Part shown: piece after piece, positions 34,094 to 43,965 of the stretch
Position numbering within the stretch: position 1 is the stretch's first letter
Layout of the letters: every line of letters begins with the position of its first letter
Assembly: GCA_050291465.1 (NCBI GenBank)
Contig: JBNKJV010000007.1
Location: forward strand, 99,562 to 163,561
Direction of reading: 5' to 3'
Length of the DNA stretch: 64,000 nucleotides
Source: CBFDBF01 sp050291465
GTDB lineage: Bacteria > Pseudomonadota > Gammaproteobacteria > Chromatiales > Chromatiaceae
The notes under the pieces: model-generated
The model's database searches: none
Told to the model about the DNA's origin: nothing
The model's input: only the letters and a program-made list of their open reading frames with translations
Program-made: the position numbers and the translations under genes

Positions 34094-36388
34094 TTAAAAC
34101 GTGGAACCAAAAGTAAACTGGAACATCTCGGTTTCATCGCCACTCTCGTCATTTAACGGGGCGGCCAGGCTGATGCCGAGCGCTCCCATAGGTGACAGCC
34201 AGACCATTGAAACACCGGCGGAATACCGTATATCCCCAAAGTCGAAATCATCATGGGTGGTATCGTATACGTTTCCTGCATCAACGAACGTACCCAGTCG
34301 TAATGACTTCGGGGCCAGGTTAAACGGCGCCGGGAACAGCAGTTCCATATTACCCACAACCTTCAAATTACCCCCAAGCGGTTCATCGTTATCATCCCGG
34401 GGACCGAGACTGAAATCCTTGAACCCGCGCACCGACTTGGTTCCGCCAGAGAAGAAGTTTTCAAAAAACGGCAGCTCCCCAGTATCCCCGTATCCGTCAC
34501 CGTATCCGAGATCCGCGTTGAGCGAAAACGTAAGGGCATCGGTAATAGGGAAATAGTGCCGGTTTCTGTAATCCACTCGATAGTAGGTAAGATCACTTCC
34601 AGGCACCGAGGCCATTGCAGCCAGTCGCTGCAGTCCACCGCGAGTCGGAAACAGATGGCTGTCCCTGGAATCGTGGGTCCAGCTCAGCTCCGCTTTATAA
34701 TCCAGGAAAGAATCGCCGTAAGTGTTTTCAAAATTGGTTATCTGGGTAGAGGCATCGTTCCCCAGTATGAAATCGGTGCTGACAATACTGAATTCAAACC
34801 GTAGACGATCGAATTCGTTGAGAGGGATTCCAAAGTTGATGCCCACGCTCGCGATATCGGTGGCATAATCCGCGATATCCACATCCGCGTAATTGGTCTC
34901 TTTGTACTTCAAATCGAAACCTCGGCTGATCCCGTCCACCGTGTAATACGGATTAGTGTAACCCAGCTGATAGAGGCGATTCGCATCACTGTTATTGACG
35001 GCAAAAGCAACCCTTTTACCGGTACCCAGGAAGTTATTCTGCGAAATGCTCGCCTGAAGAATCAGACCCTGAGACTGAGAATAGCCCGCACCTGCCATCA
35101 GGTTACCGGTCGCCTTCTCTTTAACCTTTATATTGACATCAACCTGATCGGTTGAACCGGCGACAGCGGGGGTCTCTATACTGACATCCTCGAAATAGCC
35201 CAGCCGCTGTAGGCGGTCTCTCGAGAGATTCACCAACTCGGTGGAAAACCATGCCGACTCCAACTGACGCATCTCCCGCCGCAGCACTTCGTCACGGGTG
35301 TTGCCGTTACCGCTTATATTGACATGTCTGACATAGACCCGTTTCCCCGGATCCACGAAAAAGGTGATATTAACCTGCCGCTTCTCGTTATCGATCTCCG
35401 GAATACTGTTGACGTTGGCGAAGGCGTATCCGTTGTTCCCCAGAAGGTCGTTTATCCTCTCGGCGCTACCCACCACTTCCTTGCGGGAAAATATGTCCCC
35501 ACGGTTCAGTTGAATCAGTGGAAATATCTCCTCCTTGGAAACAACCAGGTCACCTGCGAGTTTAATATCACTGATGGTGAATACCTGGCCTTCGGAAATA
35601 TTGACCGTAATATAGATATCCTTCTTGTCGGGCGTTATGGATACCTGGGTCGAATCCACCTTGAAGTTGATATATCCCCGGTCCAGGTAATAGGAACGCA
35701 AGGTCTCCAGATCGGCGGAAAGCTGCTGGCGGGAATATTGATCGTTCTTCGTTATGAAGGAGGTCCAGTTGGAGGTACCGAGTTGAAACTCATCCAATAG
35801 ATCATCTTCATCGAATGAGTCGTTTCCGATGATATTGATGCGCCGGATACGGGCCGTCTCTCCTTCCATGATGTCGATATCCACCGCGACCCGATTGCGT
35901 TCAAGGGGCGTCACCGTGGACTGCAGCTTCACTCCGTACTTACCCTGATTGAAATAGAGGCGCCGCAACTCCTGTTCGATCTTATCCAGCACCGAGCGGT
36001 TAAATACGCGACCTTCCGCCATACCGATATCCTTGAGGCCAAGCATCAGCTGCTCGGTCTCCATGGACTCGTTGCCGGTAATATTGATCTGGGCGATTGC
36101 CGGACGCTCGGAAACAAAAATGATCAGGACATCGCCTTCCCGCTCCAGCCTTACATCCTTGAAAAAGCCGGTCTTGTACAGGGCACGGATAATAGAGGCG
36201 GTCTCATCCGATTCGATCCGTTCTCCGATCCGGACCGGAAGGTAGTTGAAAACGGTTCCCGCGGATATGCGCTGCAGCCCCTCCACCCTGATATCCTGGA
36301 TCACGAAGGGCTCGGCGACAGCCGCCAACGGCACCAGCAGGACCGCCCAGAGCAGTAGCGGTTGAAGAAGAATTTTTATCCGTGCCAT
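34094..36388 (-). CDS. bamA: Outer-membrane protein assembly factor BamA
   Basis: BamA is the central beta-barrel of the BAM complex that folds outer-membrane proteins. The 764-residue precursor has a signal peptide ending AVA at residue 25, five POTRA domains (about 25-420) and a C-terminal 16-strand barrel. The barrel has the typical VRGF motif (KSVRGFKDFSLGPRD) and a C-terminal Phe (FQFTFGSTF). A candidate -10 hexamer (TATACT, minus strand, 36478-36473) lies about 85 bases upstream, so bamA-skp may have its own promoter besides read-through from rseP. Confidence 0.97.
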   Translation of the reverse strand: MARIKILLQPLLLWAVLLVPLAAVAEPFVIQDIRVEGLQRISAGTVFNYLPVRIGERIESDETASIIRALYKTGFFKDVRLEREGDVLIIFVSERPAIAQINITGNESMETEQLMLGLKDIGMAEGRVFNRSVLDKIEQELRRLYFNQGKYGVKLQSTVTPLERNRVAVDIDIMEGETARIRRINIIGNDSFDEDDLLDEFQLGTSNWTSFITKNDQYSRQQLSADLETLRSYYLDRGYINFKVDSTQVSITPDKKDIYITVNISEGQVFTISDIKLAGDLVVSKEEIFPLIQLNRGDIFSRKEVVGSAERINDLLGNNGYAFANVNSIPEIDNEKRQVNITFFVDPGKRVYVRHVNISGNGNTRDEVLRREMRQLESAWFSTELVNLSRDRLQRLGYFEDVSIETPAVAGSTDQVDVNIKVKEKATGNLMAGAGYSQSQGLILQASISQNNFLGTGKRVAFAVNNSDANRLYQLGYTNPYYTVDGISRGFDLKYKETNYADVDIADYATDIASVGINFGIPLNEFDRLRFEFSIVSTDFILGNDASTQITNFENTYGDSFLDYKAELSWTHDSRDSHLFPTRGGLQRLAAMASVPGSDLTYYRVDYRNRHYFPITDALTFSLNADLGYGDGYGDTGELPFFENFFSGGTKSVRGFKDFSLGPRDDNDEPLGGNLKVVGNMELLFPAPFNLAPKSLRLGTFVDAGNVYDTTHDDFDFGDIRYSAGVSMVWLSPMGALGISLAAPLNDESGDETEMFQFTFGSTF

Positions 36389-36493
36389 TTTTTATAACTT
36401 CTCGCTTTTTAATGACTTTTCGACCAAGCAGCGCGGGCACGCCAACACGCCCAAACGCCGGGGAGGGGGCCTAGTATAGATGATCTTGCACCG

Positions 36494-37867
36494 CTATCCC
36501 AGTTGTCTGGCGATATCAACATAAAAGGCCAGCCCCATCAATAGAAGGAGGATAACCAGGCCGATCCTCTGCCCCTGGATCAGCACCTCTTCCGAGAGCG
36601 GACCCCCTTTGATCGCCTCAACCAGGAAAAAGGCCAGATGACCCCCGTCCAGCACCGGTATCGGCAGCAGATTCAGCACCCCGAGACTGATGCTCACCAG
36701 CGCCAGAAATTTGAGGAAAAAGACCGGGCCGTAACTGGCCGATCTCTCCGCCGCCTGGGCAATGGTCAGAGGGCCGCCCAGCACGCCCTTAATCGACACC
36801 TTTCCGATGGCCATTCTGCCCAGCATCTGAAGCATAAAGGTGGACATATCCCAGGTCTTTCTGACGGATACCCCCACGGCGTCAACCGGCCCCAGCTTCA
36901 CCTCGACCCGGAACTGGGCAAGTTCCTGCTCCGGGACATCCCTTATTACAGCTGCCCCTATCTTCCCTACGGATTCCCCCTTCTCCTCCTCTCTCGCGGG
37001 ACGCAAGGTCAAATCAAGGTGCGCGCCGTTGCGATCCACCAGCAAGCGGATATCCTGGCCCGGGTGCTGGCGGAGATAAACGACGAACGCGTCGGCATCG
37101 GCGGCCGGCTCTCCGTCATATTCGATGATCCGATCACCCTCCTGCAGCCCCGCCAGGGCTGCCGGCTTCCCGGCGACCACCTCACCCAGAAGCGGCGGCC
37201 CGACGGGCCTTTTCGGGGTCAGCCCCAGATTTTCCAGGAAGTCCCCCTCCTCCGTCTTCCCCGCCAGCTCACGGGCCGGCAGTACCCGTATCCGCTCGGA
37301 CCCAAATTCGTCGCGTACACGAACGTTGACGTTCCCGTCCTCCCCCGCTTCCGACAACAGGGTGTAGACCACCAGCTCCCAGGAGGAAACCGTGCGGTCA
37401 CCTATGGCCAGTATCTCGTCATCCATCTGGAAACCGGCCTGTGCCGCCAGCGACGTCTCCTTAACCTCCCCCACCAGGGGCCGCACACCCAAATCTCCGG
37501 AGACAAACACCAGCCAGAAAGCAAAAATGGCAAAAAGGAAATTGAACAAGGGCCCCGCCAGCACTATGGCCGAACGCACCGGTAGCGACTGACGATTGAA
37601 AGCGCGGTGAAGTTCCTGCTCCGGGACCTCGCCCTCCCTTTCATCCAGCATTTTGACATACCCGCCGAGAGGAACCGCGGCTATCACATATTCGGTTCCA
37701 TCCCGCCTTCCCACACGTTTCCACAGGGGTTTGCCGAAACCTATGGAGAACCGCAGAACCTTGACCCCCAGGCGGCGCGCCACCCAGAAATGACCAAATT
37801 CGTGCACCGTGATCAGTACAGCAATCGCAATCAGGAAAAAGAAGATTTGGGAGAGTACGGATTCCAT
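36494..37867 (-). CDS. rseP: Site-2 intramembrane metalloprotease RseP
   Basis: RseP cleaves the anti-sigma factor RseA within the membrane during the sigma-E envelope stress response. The 457-residue protein has the zinc motif HEFGH (residues 22-26) in the first transmembrane helix. Two tandem PDZ domains follow (about 115-290), and the second metal-ligand motif is in LLPIPVLDGGHLAFF. Placement between dxr and bamA matches E. coli. Confidence 0.97.
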   Translation of the reverse strand: MESVLSQIFFFLIAIAVLITVHEFGHFWVARRLGVKVLRFSIGFGKPLWKRVGRRDGTEYVIAAVPLGGYVKMLDEREGEVPEQELHRAFNRQSLPVRSAIVLAGPLFNFLFAIFAFWLVFVSGDLGVRPLVGEVKETSLAAQAGFQMDDEILAIGDRTVSSWELVVYTLLSEAGEDGNVNVRVRDEFGSERIRVLPARELAGKTEEGDFLENLGLTPKRPVGPPLLGEVVAGKPAALAGLQEGDRIIEYDGEPAADADAFVVYLRQHPGQDIRLLVDRNGAHLDLTLRPAREEEKGESVGKIGAAVIRDVPEQELAQFRVEVKLGPVDAVGVSVRKTWDMSTFMLQMLGRMAIGKVSIKGVLGGPLTIAQAAERSASYGPVFFLKFLALVSISLGVLNLLPIPVLDGGHLAFFLVEAIKGGPLSEEVLIQGQRIGLVILLLLMGLAFYVDIARQLG

Positions 37868-37873
37868 GGATTC

Positions 37874-39052
37874 TCAGACCCAGTTTGCCAGCGCTTGTTC
37901 CGCGACCGAGCGGGCCCTGGCATCGACCTCCATCAGCCCCTCCAATCCGTCGCTGCTCCCATGGGACACCCGGGAGAGGGTGTGCTCAATAAGCTCCGGT
38001 ATGGCGGTAAACCTCAAAGCACCGCGCAGAAAGGCGCTCACGGCCACTTCGTTGGCCGCATTCAGGATTGCGGGGCTGTCGCCCCCCTTCCCTATGGCTT
38101 GGTAGGCCAGCCGCAGACAGGGAAAACGCCGCAGATCCGGCGGTTCAAAATCGAGCCGTGCGACCTCCAGTAGATCCAGGCTGTCCACTCCCGACTCGAT
38201 CCGTTCCGGCCAGGCCAGGGCGTGGGCAATGGGGGTACGCATATCCGGATTCCCCAACTGCGCCAGGACCGAACCATCGGTGTACTCCACCAGAGAGTGG
38301 ATAATGCTCTGCGGGTGCAGCACCACGCGTACCTTTTCCGGGCTGGCGCCGAAGAGCCAACACGCCTCTATCACCTCCAGCCCCTTATTCATCATGGTGG
38401 CCGAGTCCACCGAAATCTTGCGACCCATTTTCCAGTTGGGGTGGGCGCAGGCCTGCTCCGGGGTTACCTCGGCCAAAGCCTCCAGCGGCAGTCGCCGAAA
38501 CGGCCCCCCGGAGGCGGTCAGCAGGATCTGCCGGACCCCGATCGCCTCCAATCCGCGTCCGAAATCAGGGGGGAGACATTGGAATACCGCGTTGTGTTCA
38601 CTGTCTATCGGAAGGATTTCCGCTCCGTGGGCCACGGCCTCCTGCATAAACAGGGGACCGGCAACCACCAGTGCCTCCTTGTTCGCGAGCAGTACCCGCT
38701 TCCCGGCACGTACCGCCGCCAACGCCGGACGCAGGCCCGCCGCACCCACAATAGCCGCCATGACGTAGGGGGCCTGGGGCAACTGCGCCACCATCTCCAA
38801 CCCCTCCATCCCGGTGAGAACCTCGGTATCAGGAGCTGCGATATGCAGCCGCGCCTCAAGCTCCGCGGCATGAGCAGCGTCGGCCAAAACGGCGTACCGG
38901 GGCTGAAATTCCCGACACTGTTCCGCGAGTTTCGCCACATCACTATTGGCCGTCAGCGCCTCCACCCGGAAACGCCTCCCATGTCGCCGCACCACATCAA
39001 GGGTACTGACACCGATGGAGCCGGTGGATCCGAGGATAGTGATACCGGTCAT
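37874..39052 (-). CDS. dxr: 1-deoxy-D-xylulose 5-phosphate reductoisomerase
   Basis: Dxr makes MEP, the committed step of the non-mevalonate isoprenoid pathway, using NADPH. The 392-residue protein has the nucleotide-binding GSTGSIGVSTLDVV near the N-terminus, the metal-binding ILPIDSEHNAVFQCL region and the substrate-binding HPNWKMGRKISVDSATMMNK. It overlaps the cdsA stop by four bases and precedes rseP. Confidence 0.97.
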   Translation of the reverse strand: MTGITILGSTGSIGVSTLDVVRRHGRRFRVEALTANSDVAKLAEQCREFQPRYAVLADAAHAAELEARLHIAAPDTEVLTGMEGLEMVAQLPQAPYVMAAIVGAAGLRPALAAVRAGKRVLLANKEALVVAGPLFMQEAVAHGAEILPIDSEHNAVFQCLPPDFGRGLEAIGVRQILLTASGGPFRRLPLEALAEVTPEQACAHPNWKMGRKISVDSATMMNKGLEVIEACWLFGASPEKVRVVLHPQSIIHSLVEYTDGSVLAQLGNPDMRTPIAHALAWPERIESGVDSLDLLEVARLDFEPPDLRRFPCLRLAYQAIGKGGDSPAILNAANEVAVSAFLRGALRFTAIPELIEHTLSRVSHGSSDGLEGLMEVDARARSVAEQALANWV

Positions 39053-39882
39053 GCCACGCCCAACAGCATCAGACCCAACAGAAATACCGGAGCCGCCGCT
39101 GTCAGGCTGTCGATCCTGTCCAGCATTCCGCCATGTCCCGGCAGCAGATTTCCGCTGTCCTTGAGCCCGGATTTACGTTTTAGAACGCTTTCAAAAAGAT
39201 CCCCCACCACCGAAAACAGCACGGTGGCCAGGCACAGCAGGATCGGGAGGAACGGCGATACGTCCCCCCGCAGCAACCAGGACAACAAAGCACCGCAGAG
39301 CACCGCCCCCGCCAACGCGCCGTATAGACCTTCCCGCGTCTTTCCCGGGCTTATGACGGGCGCCAGCTTATTTCGTCCCCAGCGAAGCCCGGTAAAATAG
39401 GCGCCGCTGTCGGCGACCCAGATCAGAAACAGCAGAAATACCACCAGCGGCGGGCCGGCTTCCCCCGACCCGTGGATCATTACCAACGCCGCCCAGGCCG
39501 GCCCCAACACCAGAATGCCGGCGGCGGCCCGCAGGGGATGAAAGCCGTCCCTGTCCTTGCTCAGTTCCCGGATACGATACAGGTAGAGGGTCACCCCGAC
39601 CCACCAGACACCCACGCCGGCGAACAGCAGACCGGCCGGCCGGGGGAATCCCACCAGAACCTGCGTCAGCCACAATAGGGTGGCCAGCAACGCCAGATAG
39701 AGGATCTTTCCCGGAAACGAATGGATTCCCGCCAACCGGGTCCACTCCATTCCTCCCAGAAGGACTATGGCGGCGAAGATAAGAGCCAGGTAGGGAGTGG
39801 GTAAAAGCAGGACACCGGCCACCACCAGAGGCATCAGCACCAGGGCCGTGGCTACTCGCTTCCTGAAGGAACTACCGAACAT
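39049..39882 (-). CDS. cdsA: Phosphatidate cytidylyltransferase
   Basis: CdsA makes CDP-diacylglycerol, the precursor of bacterial phospholipids. The 277-residue protein has several transmembrane helices and the CDP-alcohol signature near the C-terminus (KRKSGLKDSGNLLPGHGGML, then DRIDSL). The SPGKTREGLYGALAG segment is also typical. It begins directly after the uppS stop and is coupled to dxr by an ATGA overlap. Confidence 0.96.
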   Translation of the reverse strand: MFGSSFRKRVATALVLMPLVVAGVLLLPTPYLALIFAAIVLLGGMEWTRLAGIHSFPGKILYLALLATLLWLTQVLVGFPRPAGLLFAGVGVWWVGVTLYLYRIRELSKDRDGFHPLRAAAGILVLGPAWAALVMIHGSGEAGPPLVVFLLFLIWVADSGAYFTGLRWGRNKLAPVISPGKTREGLYGALAGAVLCGALLSWLLRGDVSPFLPILLCLATVLFSVVGDLFESVLKRKSGLKDSGNLLPGHGGMLDRIDSLTAAAPVFLLGLMLLGVA

Positions 39883-40668
39883 CTACCTGACGACCGAATC
39901 CGCAGAGCCGGTAACCACTTGCTCACCGGTGAGGCCGAAACGTCGTTGCCTCCCACCAAACTCCCGTAGCGCCTGCCGAAACGCGACGGCATCGAAGTCC
40001 GGCCAGAGGGTGTCGGTAAAATAGAGTTCCGTATAAGCGGACTGCCACAACAGGAAATTGCTCAGACGCTTTTCACCACCGGTGCGGATGAAAAGGTCCG
40101 GATCCGGAAGATCGGTGAAAGAGAGTGATTCCGTGATGGTTGATTCGGTGATCGCGTCAGGCTCCAATTCCCCCGTACGCACCTTTTCCGCGATCCTTCG
40201 GGTAGCCTGAGCTATGTCCCAACGGCCGCCGTAATTAGCCGCAATCTGCAGAACGAGGCCTGTATTCGCAGCCGTCTCCCCTTCAGCCGCCTTGATCGCG
40301 GCTCGCAGTTTTTCGGGAAAAGCGCTGACATCCCCGATTATCCTGAGCTGGACGTTGTTTTTCCGCAGCCGCTTTACCTCCTGCCGCAAGGCCATCATAA
40401 ACAACTCCATCAGCATGCTGACCTCTTCCTCCGGGCGCTTCCAGTTTTCACTGCTGAAAGCGAAAAGGGTCAGGACCTCAACGTTGTTACGGACAGACTC
40501 TTCCACCGCTGACCGGACCGATTTTACGCCCGCCTTGTGGCCGGCGTGTCGCGGCAATTTCCGTTGCTGCGCCCAACGGCCGTTACCATCCATGATTATG
40601 GCGACGTGGCGCGGGACCTCGGTACGCTGCCGCCCCGGGTTATCTGATTCGGTTCCCTCTGTAACCAT
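39883..40668 (-). CDS. uppS: Undecaprenyl diphosphate synthase
   Basis: UppS elongates farnesyl diphosphate with cis-isoprene units to make the C55 lipid carrier for peptidoglycan and O-antigen. The 261-residue protein has the catalytic Asp27 in IIMDGNGRWAQQR, the GHKAG segment, ENWKRPEEEV and the C-terminal DPDLFIRTGGEKRLSNFLLW. It follows frr with a 26-base gap. Confidence 0.97.
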   Translation of the reverse strand: MVTEGTESDNPGRQRTEVPRHVAIIMDGNGRWAQQRKLPRHAGHKAGVKSVRSAVEESVRNNVEVLTLFAFSSENWKRPEEEVSMLMELFMMALRQEVKRLRKNNVQLRIIGDVSAFPEKLRAAIKAAEGETAANTGLVLQIAANYGGRWDIAQATRRIAEKVRTGELEPDAITESTITESLSFTDLPDPDLFIRTGGEKRLSNFLLWQSAYTELYFTDTLWPDFDAVAFRQALREFGGRQRRFGLTGEQVVTGSADSVVR

Positions 40669-40694
40669 ACCCTGACTACCTGAACTGACCAGGC

Positions 40695-41252
40695 TCAGAT
40701 TTCCATCAAATCAGCTTCTTTCTTTTCCAGCAGTTCGTCTATCTCCTTGACGTGCTGATCGGTGAGTTTCTGGATAATCTCCTCGCCGCGACGCTCATCG
40801 TCCTCGGAGATGAGTTTATCTTTTACCAGATCTTTCAGATTATGATTAGCATCGCGCCGAATATTCCGTACCGCCACTCGTGCCTGTTCCGCTTCCTGGC
40901 GCACGATACGAATCATATCTTTACGCCGCTCCTCGGTCAGTGGCGGCAACGGTACTCTGATGACGTTGCCTGCCGTATTCGGATTCAATCCGAGATCTGA
41001 ATTAAGGATGGCCTTTTCCACCGGGGCTACCATAGCCTGCTCCCAGGGGGATACCGCAAGGGTGCGTGCGTCTTCCACGTTAATGTTTGCCACCTGGTTA
41101 AGCGGCACGTCGGAACCGTAATAGGAGACCGTGACATGATCCAGCAGGCTTGGATGAGCCCGACCAGTCCGCAGCTTGGCCAATTCCTGATTTAATGCCT
41201 CGACGCTTTTACCCATTCGTACGGCTGCATCTTTTTTTATGTCATCAATCAC
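40695..41252 (-). CDS. frr: Ribosome recycling factor
   Basis: RRF splits post-termination ribosomes together with EF-G. The GTG at 41252 has a perfect GGAGG five bases upstream and gives 185 residues, exactly the E. coli length; a second in-frame GTG four codons upstream overlaps pyrH and would put the ribosome site inside the gene. Conserved KLRTGRAHPSLLDHVTVSYYG and PLPPLTEERRKDMIR are present. It starts one base after the pyrH stop. Confidence 0.97.
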   Translation of the reverse strand: MIDDIKKDAAVRMGKSVEALNQELAKLRTGRAHPSLLDHVTVSYYGSDVPLNQVANINVEDARTLAVSPWEQAMVAPVEKAILNSDLGLNPNTAGNVIRVPLPPLTEERRKDMIRIVRQEAEQARVAVRNIRRDANHNLKDLVKDKLISEDDERRGEEIIQKLTDQHVKEIDELLEKKEADLMEI

Positions 41253-41253
41253 T

Positions 41254-41976
41254 TCAGCCTCCACTTGTAACCTGGGAACCGATATTCTCCCCGCGCATCA
41301 GGCGCAGCAGGGCACCTTTATTATTTATGTTCATAACCCGCAACGGCATGGAATGATCGCGGCATAGTACGATCGCCGTTGTATCCATCACCTTGAGATC
41401 CTCCGCGATGACCCGATCATAGCTCAGGGAGGGATAAAACTCCGCATCAGGAAATTTGACCGGATCGGCGGAATAGACGCCATCCACCTTGGTGGCCTTG
41501 ATCAGAAGTTCGGCGCCCACCTCGATAGCCCTCAGACTTGCGGCCGAATCGGTGGTAAAGAAAGGATTGCCGGTTCCGGCAGCCAGAATGGCGACTCGCC
41601 CCTGTTCCAGGTGGCGGATCGCCTCACGGCTTGTATAGGACTCACAGACCTGATCCATGGCCATGGCTGACATCACCCGCGCCTCGACACCTGCCTTGGT
41701 GAGGGCATCCTGCATGGCCAGGGAATTCATTACCGTGGCCAGCATACCCATGTGATCGGCGGATACCCGGTCGATCCCTCCCCGGGCGAGACCCGCACCC
41801 CGGAAGATGTTGCCGCCGCCGATTACCAGACCGACCTGAACGCCGGCCTGGCATAAATCACGGATATCCGCTGCGGTGCGGGCGATCACCTCCGGGTCGA
41901 TACCAAAGTCACCTTGACCCATCAGCGCCTCACCGCTGAGTTTCAGGAGTATACGCCGGCAAATAAGATCAGACAT
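41254..41976 (-). CDS. pyrH: Uridylate kinase
   Basis: PyrH phosphorylates UMP to UDP. The 240-residue protein has the amino-acid-kinase motifs RRILLKLSGEALMG, GLVIGGGNIFRG and the ATP-binding KATKVDGVYSADPVKFPDA. Length matches E. coli (241). It lies between tsf and frr as usual. Confidence 0.97.
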   Translation of the reverse strand: MSDLICRRILLKLSGEALMGQGDFGIDPEVIARTAADIRDLCQAGVQVGLVIGGGNIFRGAGLARGGIDRVSADHMGMLATVMNSLAMQDALTKAGVEARVMSAMAMDQVCESYTSREAIRHLEQGRVAILAAGTGNPFFTTDSAASLRAIEVGAELLIKATKVDGVYSADPVKFPDAEFYPSLSYDRVIAEDLKVMDTTAIVLCRDHSMPLRVMNINNKGALLRLMRGENIGSQVTSGG

Positions 41977-42057
41977 GATTTGGTTTTTAGTGTCTGGGAA
42001 GCCGCGATGACGGGAAATTCTTCGGCCGTTCCGTGCGGGGCGTCCGAATTCCGCTGC

Positions 42058-42945
42058 TTATTCTCCGCGAACCTGCGCCATCACTTCCGAGGCAAAATCC
42101 TCCTGCTTTTTCTCGATACCTTCACCCACTTCAAATCGCTTGAAACGGATTACTTTGGCACCTGCTCCGGCGAGCAGTTTCTCTACCGTCTGATCCGGAT
42201 CCTTCACAAACGGCTGACCCAGCAGCGTGATTTCCGCCAGATATTTACGTACCCGGCCATCGACGATTTTATCAACGATATTTTCCGGTTTACCACTCTC
42301 CAGGGCCTGGGCCTTGAAGATCTCCCGCTCCTTCTCCAGCAGTTCGGCGGGCACCTCCGCTTCCGAGACACAAACCGGGTTACTGGCCGCAACGTGCATC
42401 GCAATATCCTTGCCCAGAGCTGTGTCGCCGCCTTCCAGCTCCACCACCACGCCGATCCGCACACCATGACGGTAGCTGGTCAGCTGCCCGTTCGCCGCCT
42501 CGAAGCGTTCGAAACGCCGGACATTCATGTTCTCGCCGATCTTCGCGACCAGCGCCTCACGGGCGGTACCGATGGTGGTGTCCTCACCCTCGTGCAGCGC
42601 CTCACCCATCAGCGTCTCCACGTCAGAAGCGCCCGAGTTGAGGGCCCGCTCCGCCACCGCATCGACAAAAGAGGTGAAATTCTCGTCTTTGGCCACGAAA
42701 TCGGTCTCGCAGTTGACTTCCACCATTGCTGCGCGTTTTCCGTCATCGCTGAACTCGATCGCAATGATCCCCTCGGACGCTACACGTCCCGCTTTTTTCG
42801 CGGCCTTTGCCTGTCCGGATTTACGCATCAATTCAATGGCGGCGTCGACGTTCCCGTCGGTCTCAACCAGCGCTTTCTTGCATTCCATCATGCCCGAGCC
42901 GGTACGTTCACGCAGCTCTTTTACCAAAGAGGCTGTAATGGCCAT
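42058..42945 (-). CDS. tsf: Translation elongation factor Ts
   Basis: EF-Ts exchanges GDP for GTP on EF-Tu. The 295-residue protein (283 in E. coli) begins with the conserved ITASLVKELRERTGSGMMEC and KKALVETDGN. Core-domain segments VEVNCETDFVAKDENF and MHVAASNPVCV follow. It is preceded by rpsB with a hairpin in the gap that may partly end transcription, so S2 can be made in excess of EF-Ts. Confidence 0.97.
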   Translation of the reverse strand: MAITASLVKELRERTGSGMMECKKALVETDGNVDAAIELMRKSGQAKAAKKAGRVASEGIIAIEFSDDGKRAAMVEVNCETDFVAKDENFTSFVDAVAERALNSGASDVETLMGEALHEGEDTTIGTAREALVAKIGENMNVRRFERFEAANGQLTSYRHGVRIGVVVELEGGDTALGKDIAMHVAASNPVCVSEAEVPAELLEKEREIFKAQALESGKPENIVDKIVDGRVRKYLAEITLLGQPFVKDPDQTVEKLLAGAGAKVIRFKRFEVGEGIEKKQEDFASEVMAQVRGE

Positions 42946-42980
42946 GGTATCTTTTCCTCGTAATATTCAAAGCAAGAACA

Positions 42981-43015
42981 GGCCCCCGTACCGTTTCCCG
43001 GGTTTTACAGGGGCC
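42981..43015 (-). terminator. Possible attenuating hairpin between rpsB and tsf
   Basis: On the minus strand GGCCCC (43015-43010) can pair with GGGGCC (42986-42981) across a loop of 23 bases that contains a smaller CCCGGG-rich fold. It is followed by only a broken T-run (TGTTCTTGC). It is therefore at most a partial terminator. Confidence 0.4.
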
Positions 43016-43042
43016 GTTATTTTAATGGGCGCCGGTAGGAAG

Positions 43043-43828
43043 CTACTCGGCTGCGGACTCGTCCTCTTCCGCCGCTGCTTTCGCTTCAGGCTCTTTCTCT
43101 TCTACCGCGGGAGCCGCCTGCCGGGAGCCGCCCAGGTGCGCGGCACTGGCTCGCCCTTCCAACACGGCGGCAGAAACGCCCTGGGTGTACAGCTGAATCG
43201 CCCTGATCGAGTCGTCGTTGCCCGGAATGACGTAATCGATATCATCAGGATCGTTGTTGGTATCCACCACACCGACAACCGGGATACCGAGTTTTTTCGC
43301 CTCTTTCACCGCAATATCTTCGTGTCCGGTATCGATCACGAACAGCACATCCGGAAGCGATTCCATGTTCTTAATGCCGCCGAGACTGCGTTCCAGTTTT
43401 TCTTTCTCGCGCCGCAGGCCCAGGGCCTCCTTCTTGCTGAAGCGCTGCTCGACACTTCCATCCTCGAACATCGCCTCAAGGTCCTTAAGCCGCTTGATCG
43501 ACTGCTTGATGGTCTTGAAGTTGGTCAGCATTCCGCCCAGCCAACGGTGGTTGACGAAGGGCATACCGCATCGATCCGCCTCTTCCCGTATGGTGTCACG
43601 GGCCGCCCGCTTGGTACCGACAAACAGGATCTTCCCGCCGTTGGCGCTCAGGGAGCCGAGGAAATTAATGGCTTCATTGAAAAGCGGTAGCGTTTTTTCC
43701 AGATTTACAATATGGATCTTGTTGCGCTGACCGAAGATGTAGGAACCCATTTTGGGATTCCAGTAACGGGTCTGATGCCCGAAATGCACGCCAGCCTCTA
43801 GCATCTGGCGCATAGACACTGCACTCAT
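43043..43828 (-). CDS. rpsB: 30S ribosomal protein S2
   Basis: S2 joins the small subunit late and is needed for S1 binding. The 261-residue protein (241 in E. coli) begins MSAVSMRQMLEAGVHFGHQT and keeps NPKMGSYIFGQRNKIHIVNL, FVGTKRAARDTI and IPVVGVVDTNNDPDDIDYVI. The C-terminal 40 residues are an Ala/Glu-rich acidic tail (EEKEPEAKAAAEEDESAAE) longer than in E. coli. The gene is preceded by a long structured leader. Confidence 0.98.
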   Translation of the reverse strand: MSAVSMRQMLEAGVHFGHQTRYWNPKMGSYIFGQRNKIHIVNLEKTLPLFNEAINFLGSLSANGGKILFVGTKRAARDTIREEADRCGMPFVNHRWLGGMLTNFKTIKQSIKRLKDLEAMFEDGSVEQRFSKKEALGLRREKEKLERSLGGIKNMESLPDVLFVIDTGHEDIAVKEAKKLGIPVVGVVDTNNDPDDIDYVIPGNDDSIRAIQLYTQGVSAAVLEGRASAAHLGGSRQAAPAVEEKEPEAKAAAEEDESAAE

Positions 43829-43958
43829 GATATAACTCCGAATTGTCCAGGGTTAAGCCTCCATACACCCCGGCTGGCGACCCGGCGAACCGGGCACCCC
43901 ACCAACACGTGACGGTGTATGTGTGGATTTATCTCGGAATCCGCAATTGCGGATCCAG
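43829..43958 (-). promoter_or_regulatory. Structured rpsB leader RNA
   Basis: The predicted 5' leader is about 130 bases. It contains a perfect 16-base palindrome ATCCGCAATTGCGGAT (43939-43954) close to the 5' end and a CCCGG-TTCG-CCGGG stem-loop near 43883-43896. In E. coli the rpsB leader binds S2 and mediates autoregulation of rpsB-tsf. A similar role here is inferred from position and structure only. Confidence 0.45.
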
Positions 43959-43965
43959 GGCGCGT